NCBI RefSeq assembly: GCF_016892625.1
Contig: NZ_JAFEMW010000001.1
Span: forward strand, 806,001 to 870,000
DNA: 64,000 nt
Reading direction: 5' to 3'
DNA from: Brevibacterium sp. RIT 803
GTDB taxonomy: Bacteria; Actinomycetota; Actinomycetes; Actinomycetales; Brevibacteriaceae
Part shown: positions 46,306 to 55,309 of the stretch, piece after piece
How positions within the stretch are numbered: the stretch's first letter is position 1
How the letters are laid out: every line of letters starts with the position of its first letter
The notes under the pieces: generated by a model
What the model was told of the DNA's origin: nothing
The model's database searches: none
The model's input: the letters and a program-made list of their open reading frames with translations, nothing else
Position numbers and translations under genes: made by a program

Positions 46306-48426
46306 TCAGTCGAAGGTATCCAAGCCGGTCTTACGCAGCCTGTCATTGAACTGAGGAGCCAGAGTCTCCGCATATGTGGCGGTGATGTGCGCCGTGTCGA
46401 AATAGGTGATGACCCCGCCGATGACCGGTTCGCACCGCCCGTCCGGACAGAACCAATCTTCGGGATAGATGATTGACATATGCTTCGAGTCGACCTTCTT
46501 GGCTGACGCGGCAAGAGGATCCATCCAGTGCCATGATTCGGGAGTTCCCGAGCACTCTTCAAGCTCATCCTCATGCTTGGCAACGCAGTCAGGCACTTGA
46601 ATATCGTCCCCTCCTGGATAAGGAGTGTCTCTGACGACAACAACATCTAGCTTTGCGTCGACCCAGCTCTGCAATATGTTCTCATGTCCCTCTGGCGCCT
46701 TCTTCTCCGTCTCTTCCCACGACATTCCGTCCAGTGGTGTCGACTGACGTTCTGAAGTGACCACCGCGTCGAATCCGCCGCTTGTTGTGCGATCGACTAC
46801 CCAATCAGAATAGTCTTGGCAGCCCTTGACTCCCTCTGGGGTACCCAGGTCCTGCGGAAGAGTCGAGATGCTGCAGTTCGAGGCCAGGAAGGTAGTGATA
46901 GTCCAGTCGTTTTTCTCAGCCAGCCTTTCAAGAGTCGGCAGCCAGTGGCCCGCGTGCGAATTGCCGACTAGTGCGACTTGCTTCTCGCCATCACCATACG
47001 TGCATTCGGGGCGATCCGTGTATGGCTCGCTCGCCCAGCACCCGTCTGCATAAGCCTTTGATTTGTCGTTCTTAGCGGCAGCCGGTTCCATTTGCAGAGA
47101 TTCCGTATCATCACATTTCGGGTTGTTCTTCGCGCTGGGAAGCAATGCTGCCGCGCCCAGACAGGAATTCGGGTCAGACATCGCAATTTCGAGATTGTCT
47201 TTATTCTGCTCGACGATCCGGTCCGAGACCCACATCTGGCTGAGGCCGAGCACGCCGACAAGCGCCATGGCCACAACCGCAAACCCAAAGGTTCTTTTCG
47301 GGGTGCTCAGGACCGAGGTCTTTCGGAAGCGATTTTCGACCCAGGTCGTGGATGCCCACGCGACAACGATCGAAACGAGAATGATCACTGCCTTGTCCAA
47401 GCGGCCGAGGTTCTCCGTAGTTCCGAGCTTCTCTGACAAATAGGGAACTAGGACGATGAGCGGCCAATGCCAGAGATACACAGAGTACGAAATGTCACCC
47501 AGGAACTGCACCGGTCGCAACGACAGAAGCGGGAGCACGGAGAAGCGTCCACGCGAATCCGCCAGAATGACCAGCGCTGTCGAGACCACAGGGACTAGGG
47601 CGACATAACCGGGGAACGGCATGTCTCCACGGATCAGGAATGTACCTGCGACGATACCTGCCAGTCCGACCCACCCGATCAGTGAGCTGAAGGGGAGCCG
47701 CTTCGGCCGAACATAAATGACGAACACTGCCACAAGTCCACCAGTCGCCATCTCCCACATACGAGTCGGAGTGATGAAGTAGGCGATAGCCGGCTGCACG
47801 ATCGTGTACCAAACTGAGAACGTCAATGAAGCGAGGAAGACGGCGACGACGGTGAAGCCCACGATTTGCTTTGGGCGTCCCACTTTCTTACCGACCAGAA
47901 ATGCGAGACCGATGAGCATGGGCCAGACGAAGTAGAACTGTTCCTCGACCGACAGCGACCAGAAGTGCTGAATCGGAGATTGAGCGTTGTCTGCCGCAAG
48001 GTAGTCAACGCTTGAACTCGCGAAGTCCCAGTTGACCACGTAGAGCGCGGCGGAGAATATCTGTCGTCCGGTATCGACCCAGATCGATTGTGGAGCCACT
48101 AGATAAGTAGCCACTCCCACGACGAAGAGCACGAGCAGAGAAGCCGGGAGCAGACGCCGGATCCGTCGAGCCCAAAAGTCAGTGACATCCCGCCAGCTCT
48201 TCGGCGGAGACTTGATCAGGTGGCTGGTGATGAGAAAACCGGAGATGACGAAGAATACGTCGACGCCGACGAATCCGCCTACGAAACGATTCGGCCACAG
48301 ATGGTAGAGCAGGACGATGCCGACGGCCAGGGCACGTAGCCCTTGAATATCGGCACGGAATCCTGACCTGCGCGGCTTAGGGTCAGTGCTCGGTGGTTTT
48401 TCAACATGCGTGGATGTCAACTGCAT
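46306..48426 (-). CDS. Membrane O-acyltransferase (OafA-like) with C-terminal SGNH domain
   Basis: This 706-residue protein pairs an acyltransferase-3 membrane domain (about 1-400) with an extracytoplasmic SGNH-type domain. The N-terminal block RADIQGLRALAVGIVLLYH carries the family R and H, and FVGVDVFFVISGFLI the second motif; about ten membrane segments follow. The SGNH part starts near residue 480 with VALVGNSHAGHW, where the usual GDSH reads GNSH, and ends with the Asp-x-x-His pair in DTAHITATYAE. This architecture O-acetylates surface glycans or wall polymers. It sits within the locus on the same strand as the CDP-polyol enzymes. Confidence 0.85.
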   Translation of the reverse strand: MQLTSTHVEKPPSTDPKPRRSGFRADIQGLRALAVGIVLLYHLWPNRFVGGFVGVDVFFVISGFLITSHLIKSPPKSWRDVTDFWARRIRRLLPASLLVLFVVGVATYLVAPQSIWVDTGRQIFSAALYVVNWDFASSSVDYLAADNAQSPIQHFWSLSVEEQFYFVWPMLIGLAFLVGKKVGRPKQIVGFTVVAVFLASLTFSVWYTIVQPAIAYFITPTRMWEMATGGLVAVFVIYVRPKRLPFSSLIGWVGLAGIVAGTFLIRGDMPFPGYVALVPVVSTALVILADSRGRFSVLPLLSLRPVQFLGDISYSVYLWHWPLIVLVPYLSEKLGTTENLGRLDKAVIILVSIVVAWASTTWVENRFRKTSVLSTPKRTFGFAVVAMALVGVLGLSQMWVSDRIVEQNKDNLEIAMSDPNSCLGAAALLPSAKNNPKCDDTESLQMEPAAAKNDKSKAYADGCWASEPYTDRPECTYGDGEKQVALVGNSHAGHWLPTLERLAEKNDWTITTFLASNCSISTLPQDLGTPEGVKGCQDYSDWVVDRTTSGGFDAVVTSERQSTPLDGMSWEETEKKAPEGHENILQSWVDAKLDVVVVRDTPYPGGDDIQVPDCVAKHEDELEECSGTPESWHWMDPLAASAKKVDSKHMSIIYPEDWFCPDGRCEPVIGGVITYFDTAHITATYAETLAPQFNDRLRKTGLDTFD

Positions 48427-48597
48427 TTATCGCTTCCAAAACGTTTCTCAACCGGTTGGATCGGACCCGGCTGCGGTCACTGTCGTTCCTCATGCCTGCG
48501 GAGCGTTGCGCGGCGCTGCGTATCGATTCTGATCGAGTGAAATGAGAATTTCTGCAGAACCCTGTGCAGAACACAGAGATACGCGCGCGTGCTCGGC
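48427..48597. other. Short intergenic region
   Basis: No gene or clear terminator was seen in this 171-bp stretch between two minus-strand genes. It probably holds a promoter for the acyltransferase gene. Confidence 0.3.
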
Positions 48598-49521
48598 TCA
48601 GATGACGGGAGGGCGTCCGTGTCGCGACATCCTCAACACGCCTCGTTTCGAGAGTTTCCGTCGGTCTTCGTCCTCTGCCCACGGATCAAGTCTCCAACCC
48701 GCACGCCACCCTTCCATCCATGCCCGCAGCTGATGTGGCTTGTTCGCCCATTTCAAACACTGCATCAGTGTCCACGAACCGACGTAGGCCCAGCTGAAGG
48801 GCCACGGCAGGTTGCGCCGGGCCAACCAGACGCGGTTTCTTGCATTCATGTAGAAGTATTCGTCATGCCGTCTGGGATCGATCACCGGGTGTGCCACTGC
48901 CAGGTCACCCATGTACCAGACTATGTAACCCGCGTCCCACACTCTCCAGGCAAGTTCGATGCCCTCGTGGGCGTACCAGAATGGTCCCGGCCAGCCGCCG
49001 CATTCGTCGAATGCCTTCCGCTGCATGCAGACGGCGCCTTCCCAGACTGAGAAGACGTTGGAGGAGTGCTCGGCTTCGCCCTTCTTCAGACGCGGGATCC
49101 ATCGCTTCGGAGCATCCGGCCCGCCAGGCTCTTCTACCCGAGGTTGGATCAGACCAATTCTGGGTTTCGTCCGCATCAGTTGAGCCATGCGCATCAGCGT
49201 GGTGTCGTCCGGTAACCATGCATCGTCATCGAGGAAGAATAAGAATTCGCCTTTGACGTGCGGAACTCCAGCATTTCGCCCGGCAGGGATCCCCAAGTTC
49301 TCCGGTAATCCGAGAGTCTTGACCTCGGCTGGTATGCCCTCGGGGTCCCAGCCATTGCCTACGCAGACGACGTCGAGTTCGACGCCTTTCTGCGCCAGCA
49401 AAGATTCGAATCCGCGGTTGAGGTCGTCCAATCGCTTCCCCTGTGACAGAACGACAACACCGAACGAGTATTTGCGGCTCTCTTCGAAACGCTGTGACAG
49501 AATGCGCGAGGTATCGGTCAT
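48598..49521 (-). CDS. GT2 glycosyltransferase
   Basis: This 307-residue protein has a GT-A fold: FGVVVLSQGKRLDDLNRGFESLLAQ, VVCVGNGWDP, ENLGIPAGRNAGVPHVKGEFLFFLDDDAWL (D-D-D metal site at about 105), and GGWPGPFWYAHEGIELAWRVWDAGY as the acceptor and base region. The C-terminus is a short basic segment, and no convincing membrane segment was seen. ATG at 49521 has GGAGG just upstream and overlaps the stop of the CDP-alcohol transferase gene by four bases, so the two are coupled. Sugar and acceptor are unknown. Confidence 0.85.
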   Translation of the reverse strand: MTDTSRILSQRFEESRKYSFGVVVLSQGKRLDDLNRGFESLLAQKGVELDVVCVGNGWDPEGIPAEVKTLGLPENLGIPAGRNAGVPHVKGEFLFFLDDDAWLPDDTTLMRMAQLMRTKPRIGLIQPRVEEPGGPDAPKRWIPRLKKGEAEHSSNVFSVWEGAVCMQRKAFDECGGWPGPFWYAHEGIELAWRVWDAGYIVWYMGDLAVAHPVIDPRRHDEYFYMNARNRVWLARRNLPWPFSWAYVGSWTLMQCLKWANKPHQLRAWMEGWRAGWRLDPWAEDEDRRKLSKRGVLRMSRHGRPPVI

Positions 49522-50348
49522 GACAACCTCCTCGAGGCCATGATCGACATGAAATGTCCGATGACAGATAGGAGACACAAGGGCGCCAGAATAACGACAA
49601 GCCAACGCTCACCGAACAGAGGAGCAGCACCAGCCGACGCCGCAATAATGGTGACGATGCTCGCAACCAAGGCGAGGAGCGACATCTCCACAGAATGATA
49701 GATGCGATGGAACGGTACGAATCGAGCTGCTCTTTTGAGCTTCGCAACAAACCCCGGGTTCAGCGCGGTCGCCGCTTGTGAGTCCGCGAGTCTGTCCAGA
49801 CCGTTGAACGCTCTCGAGACATGAACCATGTCATTGAGTGCTTTGTTCAGCAGAACGAATCCAGCCAGGACGGTTCCGGCCAGCAGGTAAGGGTAGGTTC
49901 CGGCGGGATCGTCCCCGAGGTTCTTCCACTCCCCCACCGCTCGAACGCCCAGCGCTACAGCGACTAGGCCTTCTGTAGTGTAATGCCCGACTTTGTCGAG
50001 AAAAACGCCCTTTGCTCCGCTGGTCCCACGCCATCTGGCCACTTCACCATCGCAGCAGTCGATGTACATCTGAACCTGCGAGAAGAACACCGCCAAGACT
50101 GCTCCCCAGATCCCGGGAATCAGCAAGCTGGCGGCAATGCACCAGCCGGCGAGGATCATCAGACCTGTGACTCCGTTTGCGCTGATCCGCGTACGCACGA
50201 GAATCATCGTGAAATAGATCGAAAAGTGTCTGAGATAGAGCTGCGCGCTCCAGTGCTCAGCGTTCTTACGGCTGCGGACCTCGATGGGCTGAGCTTTGGC
50301 TCGAAGCTCAGACAAGGTCGGGTGCCTCTGCGGTTCCCGTGTAGACAC
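49518..50348 (-). CDS. CDP-alcohol phosphatidyltransferase family membrane protein
   Basis: This 276-residue membrane protein carries the CDP-alcohol motif D-x2-D-G-x2-A-R-x8-G-x3-D-x3-D in DCCDGEVARWRGTSGAKG plus VFLDKVGH, but the last Asp is His. About six membrane segments lie around it. Such proteins join an alcohol phosphate from a CDP-alcohol to a lipid or polyol acceptor. Placed next to tagD and a GT2, it probably acts on CDP-glycerol or a CDP-linked intermediate in linkage-unit or lipid synthesis. The GTG at 50348 follows GAGGAG; a TTG at 50369 also opens the frame. Whether the His variant is active is not known to me. Confidence 0.8.
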   Translation of the reverse strand: MSTREPQRHPTLSELRAKAQPIEVRSRKNAEHWSAQLYLRHFSIYFTMILVRTRISANGVTGLMILAGWCIAASLLIPGIWGAVLAVFFSQVQMYIDCCDGEVARWRGTSGAKGVFLDKVGHYTTEGLVAVALGVRAVGEWKNLGDDPAGTYPYLLAGTVLAGFVLLNKALNDMVHVSRAFNGLDRLADSQAATALNPGFVAKLKRAARFVPFHRIYHSVEMSLLALVASIVTIIAASAGAAPLFGERWLVVILAPLCLLSVIGHFMSIMASRRLS

Positions 50349-50466
50349 ACCCGCTCCTCTCTGCTTCAAGGCAAGTGTTTAATGTTGTGAGGCATTCTAC
50401 TTTCACCGCATCGGATGCCCGTGAGAATGCGCAAGGGTGAAACGAATAAGGATGGCAACCAAGCGG

Positions 50467-50856
50467 TCAGGACTTGCCGAGCTCCGTCTTGATCCGAGTC
50501 GTGGAAATTTCAGGGGTGCGGGGCAGATACACGACCTCGCATTTATCTTTGAGGAAGTCGAACTTGCCTTCCCAGTCATCGCCCATAACAAAGGTGTCGA
50601 TATGGTATTTCTCGACGTCCGTGACCTTCTGCTCCCAATTGTCCTCCGGGATGACAAGATCAACGTAGCGAATCGCCTCGAGCATGTGCTTGCGCTCCGC
50701 GTAGGAGAAGTAGGACTTCTTATCCTTACCGGCGTTGAACTCGTCGCTGGAGAGTGCCACGACCAAGTAATCACCCTGTTCCTTGCACCGTTGCAGCAAA
50801 CGGATGTGACCATAGTGGAGCAGGTCGAAGGTGCCATAGGTAATGACTCGGCGCAT
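50467..50856 (-). CDS. tagD: Glycerol-3-phosphate cytidylyltransferase (TagD)
   Basis: This 129-residue enzyme makes CDP-glycerol from glycerol 3-phosphate and CTP, the precursor of poly(glycerol phosphate) teichoic acid. The nucleotidyltransferase signatures are plain: GTFDLLHYGHIRLL with HYGH at about residues 14-17, AERKHMLEAIRYVD in the middle, and ISTTRIK near the C-terminus. The length equals that of TagD. It reads toward the CDP-alcohol transferase gene, about 118 bases on. A GTAAC-N6-GTAAA box lies about 80 bases upstream, similar to those before the surface-protein genes. Confidence 0.93.
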   Translation of the reverse strand: MRRVITYGTFDLLHYGHIRLLQRCKEQGDYLVVALSSDEFNAGKDKKSYFSYAERKHMLEAIRYVDLVIPEDNWEQKVTDVEKYHIDTFVMGDDWEGKFDFLKDKCEVVYLPRTPEISTTRIKTELGKS

Positions 50857-50928
50857 CAGTCCTCATTTCAATCGTCCAGGAGAGCACAGTCCAGCGTGAC
50901 TGGACACAGGTACCCAAAGAATTTCATC

Positions 50929-50949
50929 GTAACTTTACCATTTTGTTAC
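50929..50949 (-). promoter_or_regulatory. Possible GTnAC-type box upstream of tagD
   Basis: Read on the minus strand, GTAAC-aaaatg-GTAAA is followed directly by GTTAC, about 80 bases before the tagD start. It matches the boxes before the surface-protein genes except for one base. Confidence 0.35.
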
Positions 50950-51012
50950 CTGGGGGCTGAATTCACTGCGACGACCAGCCGCTGCTCGGGGCTCCCTCAT
51001 ACGGTGTGTCTC

Positions 51013-52275
51013 TCAAGGCCTGCCAGTCAGGTTGCGGTTGCGTTCGGCTATGACTTGCTTGGTGGCCGAATAGAATCGGTCGATTTGTGCCCCCTGAACG
51101 GTTGAACCCAGATAGTACTCACACAGTTGCGCAGCCGTCTCGACAGAATCCGTCTGGTTGGACAAGAGATCGATGAGGCTATCTTCTGAACCTTTGCCGA
51201 TAGTGGGAGTGCGTTCGAACAGGCCGCCAGGCAACACCATGGAGTCAGACTGGCAGGGCTTGATCATCACCAGGGGTTTACGAGTTGATAGCCAGTCAAA
51301 GGCCACAGATGACATTTCAACCAGGGCGCGATCGGCTACGTCGAACTGCCAGGAAACATCTGATGTGACATCCAAAAGCCCCCTCGGATCCGAGTCAATG
51401 ATGGCACAGACTTCGTCCAAAGCTTTTTTGAAGTTGCGGTCCCGCACTCCCGTACGCGGGTGTGGGCGGAAGATCACCCGAAATCCTGCAGCCAGCATGT
51501 TGGAAACGAGCATGGCCCCATTGTCGGCAAGTGTGCCATAGGCCATCGATGGCGAATCGCCTTCCCACGTCGGCGCATAGAACACGGTCATGCCTGCAGG
51601 AGCTTCGGCGTCGAACTCACGCCATGCCTGGGCAGTCTCACGCGGGCGGTCAAGTTGGGGACGACCGACATCGCGTAGACGCTTCGAGTCCAGGCCCACT
51701 AGGGAGTGCTCAATCCTCACTCTCGCCGCTTCCCCCGCGGTGAATACATAATCGTAGGCTTTGAGCTGGTTGGAGATCATCGAGATCTTCTCGCTCTCAC
51801 CGTGGCTGAGATGCACGTGGGCCGGGTTCGGATAACGCAGGGCCTGAAAATTCGGAGTTGACTGGTTGACATAGAAGACGGTCCTCAACGACGAGGACAT
51901 CATGAACGAGTCAAGGCCCTTCGTGAGACGCGAGAACCGAACTGGGAGTTGGGTGACATTCCTCAAGTGCTTCGCCACCATTGGGCTGCGAACGATGATT
52001 CCAAATGGCTGATCACCGTGGCCTGATCGCTTCAACTCGGCTTCCAGCTGCTCGAACGGCCAGAGCCACTGTTCAAGCTGATACACCGAGTCCATCCCGA
52101 CGCCGAAGTACGCAGCGGCAATGAACTCGTCCGTGTCCTGAGGATAGAAGTCAGCGGAGAGCCTTGACTCGTGAATGCGGTCGCGGAACTTTCGCGCTCC
52201 AAGCTTGGCCGCCGATTGGGCGAAATTGGCGCCTTTGACCGCTTGATGCGACAGGTCTTCCGGGAGATTGGTCAT
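51013..52275 (-). CDS. CDP-polyol phosphotransferase family protein (TagB/TagF-like)
   Basis: This 420-residue protein shows AAYFGVGMDSVYQLEQW, FYVNQSTPNFQ, VHLSHGESEKISMISNQLKAYDYVFTAGEA, VFYAPTWEGDSPSMAYG and IFRPHPRTG in family order. The nucleotide-site block reads EMSSVAFDWLSTRKPLVMI where most relatives have TDxSS, so the first residues of that loop differ. Its group resembles the proteins at 30056 and 40290. ATG at 52275 was chosen over a GTG five codons upstream; neither has a clear ribosome site. Confidence 0.85.
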   Translation of the reverse strand: MTNLPEDLSHQAVKGANFAQSAAKLGARKFRDRIHESRLSADFYPQDTDEFIAAAYFGVGMDSVYQLEQWLWPFEQLEAELKRSGHGDQPFGIIVRSPMVAKHLRNVTQLPVRFSRLTKGLDSFMMSSSLRTVFYVNQSTPNFQALRYPNPAHVHLSHGESEKISMISNQLKAYDYVFTAGEAARVRIEHSLVGLDSKRLRDVGRPQLDRPRETAQAWREFDAEAPAGMTVFYAPTWEGDSPSMAYGTLADNGAMLVSNMLAAGFRVIFRPHPRTGVRDRNFKKALDEVCAIIDSDPRGLLDVTSDVSWQFDVADRALVEMSSVAFDWLSTRKPLVMIKPCQSDSMVLPGGLFERTPTIGKGSEDSLIDLLSNQTDSVETAAQLCEYYLGSTVQGAQIDRFYSATKQVIAERNRNLTGRP

Positions 52276-52290
52276 AGGACTATTGTGCAC

Positions 52291-52451
52291 GTGCAGATTC
52301 GAAGACCCTGAACCGACTCTGCTTTTTTACGCAACGTGACTTGGTATTATCATCAGTCGAGCTGAGCGAAGAGCTGTGCTCGCGGCCTTTCTCGGCAATC
52401 TCCGAACTTTTGTCCCGTTCCACCGATTTCAGTGGACCGGGACCAAGAAGA
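52291..52451. other. Short intergenic region
   Basis: There is no gene in this 161-bp stretch. It is relatively AT-rich around 52320-52350 and probably holds the promoter of the phosphotransferase gene. GGTCCACTG/CAGTGGACC-like sequence near 52420-52440 may form a hairpin after the upstream gene. Confidence 0.35.
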
Positions 52452-55214
52452 TCAGCCGAATATCACTTGGGTGAATTCGTCGACGACCTCTTTATTGTAG
52501 GCATCACCGTCGAATGGTGATGCCTGCACTTTCCCATCAAGGTATGCCTGCATCCCATCTGCCAGTGCCGCCTCATCTGTATCGACGATGAGTCCCCCGC
52601 TGCCTTCCATCGCGCTGTGCACCGACCCGAACCTAGTTGTCACGATGGGCAGCCCGAGGACTCTCGCCTCTAGGATCACAATTGGCTGTCCTTCATAGTC
52701 GCTGGACATGACAAAGCAATCGCACGCGGACATCACCGAGTAGGGATTCCGCAGTCGACCGGTGAACTCCACCGATCCAGCCATACCCAAGGAGACTGTC
52801 AACTGTTTAAGCTCTTTTTCCAACGGACCTTCGCCGATGATGACGAGCTTGGCCCCTGACGTCTCTCGTGCGACCAGAGCAAACGCACGAATCAGCCGAG
52901 CATGATTCTTTTCAGGCGATAGGCGGCCCACTGTGACAAATGTTGCTCCGGCTCCACTACCGACAAAGCTTGACAGGCTCTGCTGGCGATTGGCCTCAGA
53001 GATGATGTCTTCGAACGAATATGACTCTCCCAAAGCCTTGACTGCATCCCCCAGGTTCCTCAACGAACAGTCTCCGGCAGCAGGGTTCTCGATCAAGGTT
53101 CCACCGCTGCCAGATCGGATCCGTTCAACATTGATCGTGTTGCGGGCACTGGTGAATTTATCACTGGGGGCATACATACCGAGGTTCGTCCGGTTGATCT
53201 CATTGAGGTCCGGCGAAACTGAGACCAAGGCATCGAAATCACGGTAGAGCTTGAAAACTCCAGTCAGGTTCTGGAAATGGGGACGAGACCCGTTCACTTC
53301 CCGTTCTGCGTCGGCCTCGAGGTCGTTATGCAGCCAGATTGCCTTCTTTGCGGCCGTTGCATGCGCCACGATTCGCGTCCAGTACGAGGAATATCCACTG
53401 AAATCAACCGCTGCATCGAATTCGGCATGACCGAAGATCCGTCGCCATTCCCAATCCCACACTGCTGTGTCTTTGTCGCTGTCCGGCATATCGCCTACCG
53501 ACGCTTTGTCCAGCTCCTGCATACTGCCCAACAGAGGCAGCTGGAGAATACTCGGATCTCGGATCAGCTGTCTGACATGCCTAGGAATCATTGCAGCATT
53601 TTCTTTTCGGTCCCTTTGATTGGACCGATAGAAGAACGCTGTGATGTCGTATTCACTGCTGTCTATACTGTTCAGAAGATTCAACGCAGATGATGTAATC
53701 CCATTTGTGATCATCCCGCCGAGATAGATGACGATCTTCTTGCGGCCGTCGCTGAAACCTCTTTTGACGTTGTAGCCAGACTCGCGACCACCGAAGACGA
53801 TATCGAGAACTCGCATACCAGCTTCCCCGTCGTCGTGGGGAGTCAGTTCTGTTGACAGTTTCGCATAACGTTCGCACTCGTCTGGGAATGCGGATTCGAA
53901 ACCGCTCTGGTCGCGCAGCTTCGCAACATTTTCGTTGAGTTCTTCAACTGATCGGGAGACAGGGCCTGGCAACTCTGAGGTCTCAAGATATACTCCACGG
54001 TCGCTCGCATAACTATCTGAATCCGGAATGTGGAAGGCGACGGGTCGTCCTGTAGCCAGATAGTCAACAAAGATACTCGAATAGTCCGTGATCAACAGAT
54101 CAGTGATGGCGAGCGCTTCATTTGCCGGCACGTCGTTGTGGATCAGGAAATCGGAGAATTCAGGGTCCTCAACCAACTGATCGAAGATGACTTGATGCGC
54201 CTTGAGGAGTATGACCCAGCCGTCGAGCTCCGGGTTCGCACGCAGTGCTGCAAGCGTGGCCTTCAAACGGCTGGCGTCAGCGCTTGGCCTGTAGAACGAT
54301 TCTCCTCGCCAGGTGGGGGCATAGAGCAGAACCTTCTTCCCCGCTGTCTCGATACCTCGGTCCTTCAACGACTGTCTGGCCACGGCACCGGCATCGGCCT
54401 TGAACATACGATCAGACCGAGGATAGCCTTCTTCGATGATGGCACCTGTATACACATTATTCAGCTTGTATGCGTTCAGATACATCTGATTGGTCATAAA
54501 GGAGTTCTGGGACAGCAGATAGTCCGCAGACATGAAATTCCGAAGCACGTTCCTCGCACCGTCTGCACCGCCTTCGATGTCATAGCCCATCTTCTTCAGC
54601 GGAGTGCCGTGCCACATATTGATGTAGGTCTGATCAGGTCGCTTGACGAACTCGGCTGGGAAGGTCGCGTTGTTGACGAGGTACTGACTACTCTCGAGCT
54701 TCTCGAAATAGGCCGTTGACTTGTATCTGACGAAGTTCACCCGCGGATGCTCCGCGAACTTTGCACGGAACTGTGATGACCACGCCTTGTCGGACAGCAC
54801 CCACGTGTGGTGGAAACGGTCGAAACGCGGGTCCTCAAGCATCTGCCCGAACAGAGCCTCCGGATTGCACAGAGCCCCATTGCCTGAGAACGACTCCCAT
54901 ATGACGGTGTCTCGCTTCAGCGGTCCGACCAGAGCCTTTGAGAACGCCCTAGACCGAACGGCACTCGACACCGATCGCTTGTTCTGGCGCAGCTGACGTG
55001 ACCACTGAACTCTCTCTTTGCGCAAATAGGCAGACATTGCAGACGGAAAGACGTTCAGAAGAACACGCTTGGTCCGGGGTCCTATTTGCAATTTTCTCCA
55101 TTCGATAGATATGACCGCGGTCACGGCCTGGGGATTGACGATCGAAGTTTCTGTATTCAGAAGACGCCAAGTATTGTATCGACAGAGCAAACGTACACCG
55201 ACCAGACACTCCAT
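52452..55214 (-). CDS. Fusion of a CDP-polyol phosphotransferase (TagF-like) and a GT4 glycosyltransferase
   Basis: This 920-residue protein has two enzyme domains. Residues about 100-475 are TagF-like: WESFSGNGALCNPEALF, TYINMWHGTPLKKMGYDI (the HGTP block of TagF), VLLYAPTWRGESF and LLITDYSSIFVDYLATGRPVAFH. Residues about 495-920 are a retaining GT4: YLGGMITNGITSSALNLL at the start, VGRLSPEKNHARLIRAF (about 768), IIGEGPLEKELKQL and SSDYEGQPIVILEARVLGLPIV (E-x7-E). Such a fusion would build the phosphate chain and glycosylate it. It is divergent from a shorter relative at 55310. ATG at 55214 is the longest start; an ATG about 58 codons later is also possible. Confidence 0.85.
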   Translation of the reverse strand: MECLVGVRLLCRYNTWRLLNTETSIVNPQAVTAVISIEWRKLQIGPRTKRVLLNVFPSAMSAYLRKERVQWSRQLRQNKRSVSSAVRSRAFSKALVGPLKRDTVIWESFSGNGALCNPEALFGQMLEDPRFDRFHHTWVLSDKAWSSQFRAKFAEHPRVNFVRYKSTAYFEKLESSQYLVNNATFPAEFVKRPDQTYINMWHGTPLKKMGYDIEGGADGARNVLRNFMSADYLLSQNSFMTNQMYLNAYKLNNVYTGAIIEEGYPRSDRMFKADAGAVARQSLKDRGIETAGKKVLLYAPTWRGESFYRPSADASRLKATLAALRANPELDGWVILLKAHQVIFDQLVEDPEFSDFLIHNDVPANEALAITDLLITDYSSIFVDYLATGRPVAFHIPDSDSYASDRGVYLETSELPGPVSRSVEELNENVAKLRDQSGFESAFPDECERYAKLSTELTPHDDGEAGMRVLDIVFGGRESGYNVKRGFSDGRKKIVIYLGGMITNGITSSALNLLNSIDSSEYDITAFFYRSNQRDRKENAAMIPRHVRQLIRDPSILQLPLLGSMQELDKASVGDMPDSDKDTAVWDWEWRRIFGHAEFDAAVDFSGYSSYWTRIVAHATAAKKAIWLHNDLEADAEREVNGSRPHFQNLTGVFKLYRDFDALVSVSPDLNEINRTNLGMYAPSDKFTSARNTINVERIRSGSGGTLIENPAAGDCSLRNLGDAVKALGESYSFEDIISEANRQQSLSSFVGSGAGATFVTVGRLSPEKNHARLIRAFALVARETSGAKLVIIGEGPLEKELKQLTVSLGMAGSVEFTGRLRNPYSVMSACDCFVMSSDYEGQPIVILEARVLGLPIVTTRFGSVHSAMEGSGGLIVDTDEAALADGMQAYLDGKVQASPFDGDAYNKEVVDEFTQVIFG

Positions 55215-55309
55215 AGACGCTTCAATTTAACCAACTATTTACGTACGCTCTTGCGCCTGGGTACGGATCTCCATATCCATGCCCGAAGAGTTGATAAAGG
55301 GAATCACAC
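55215..55309. other. Divergent promoter region between two phosphotransferase genes
   Basis: The 95 bp between two divergent TagF-like genes must hold both promoters. I could not pick clear -10/-35 elements. Confidence 0.35.
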
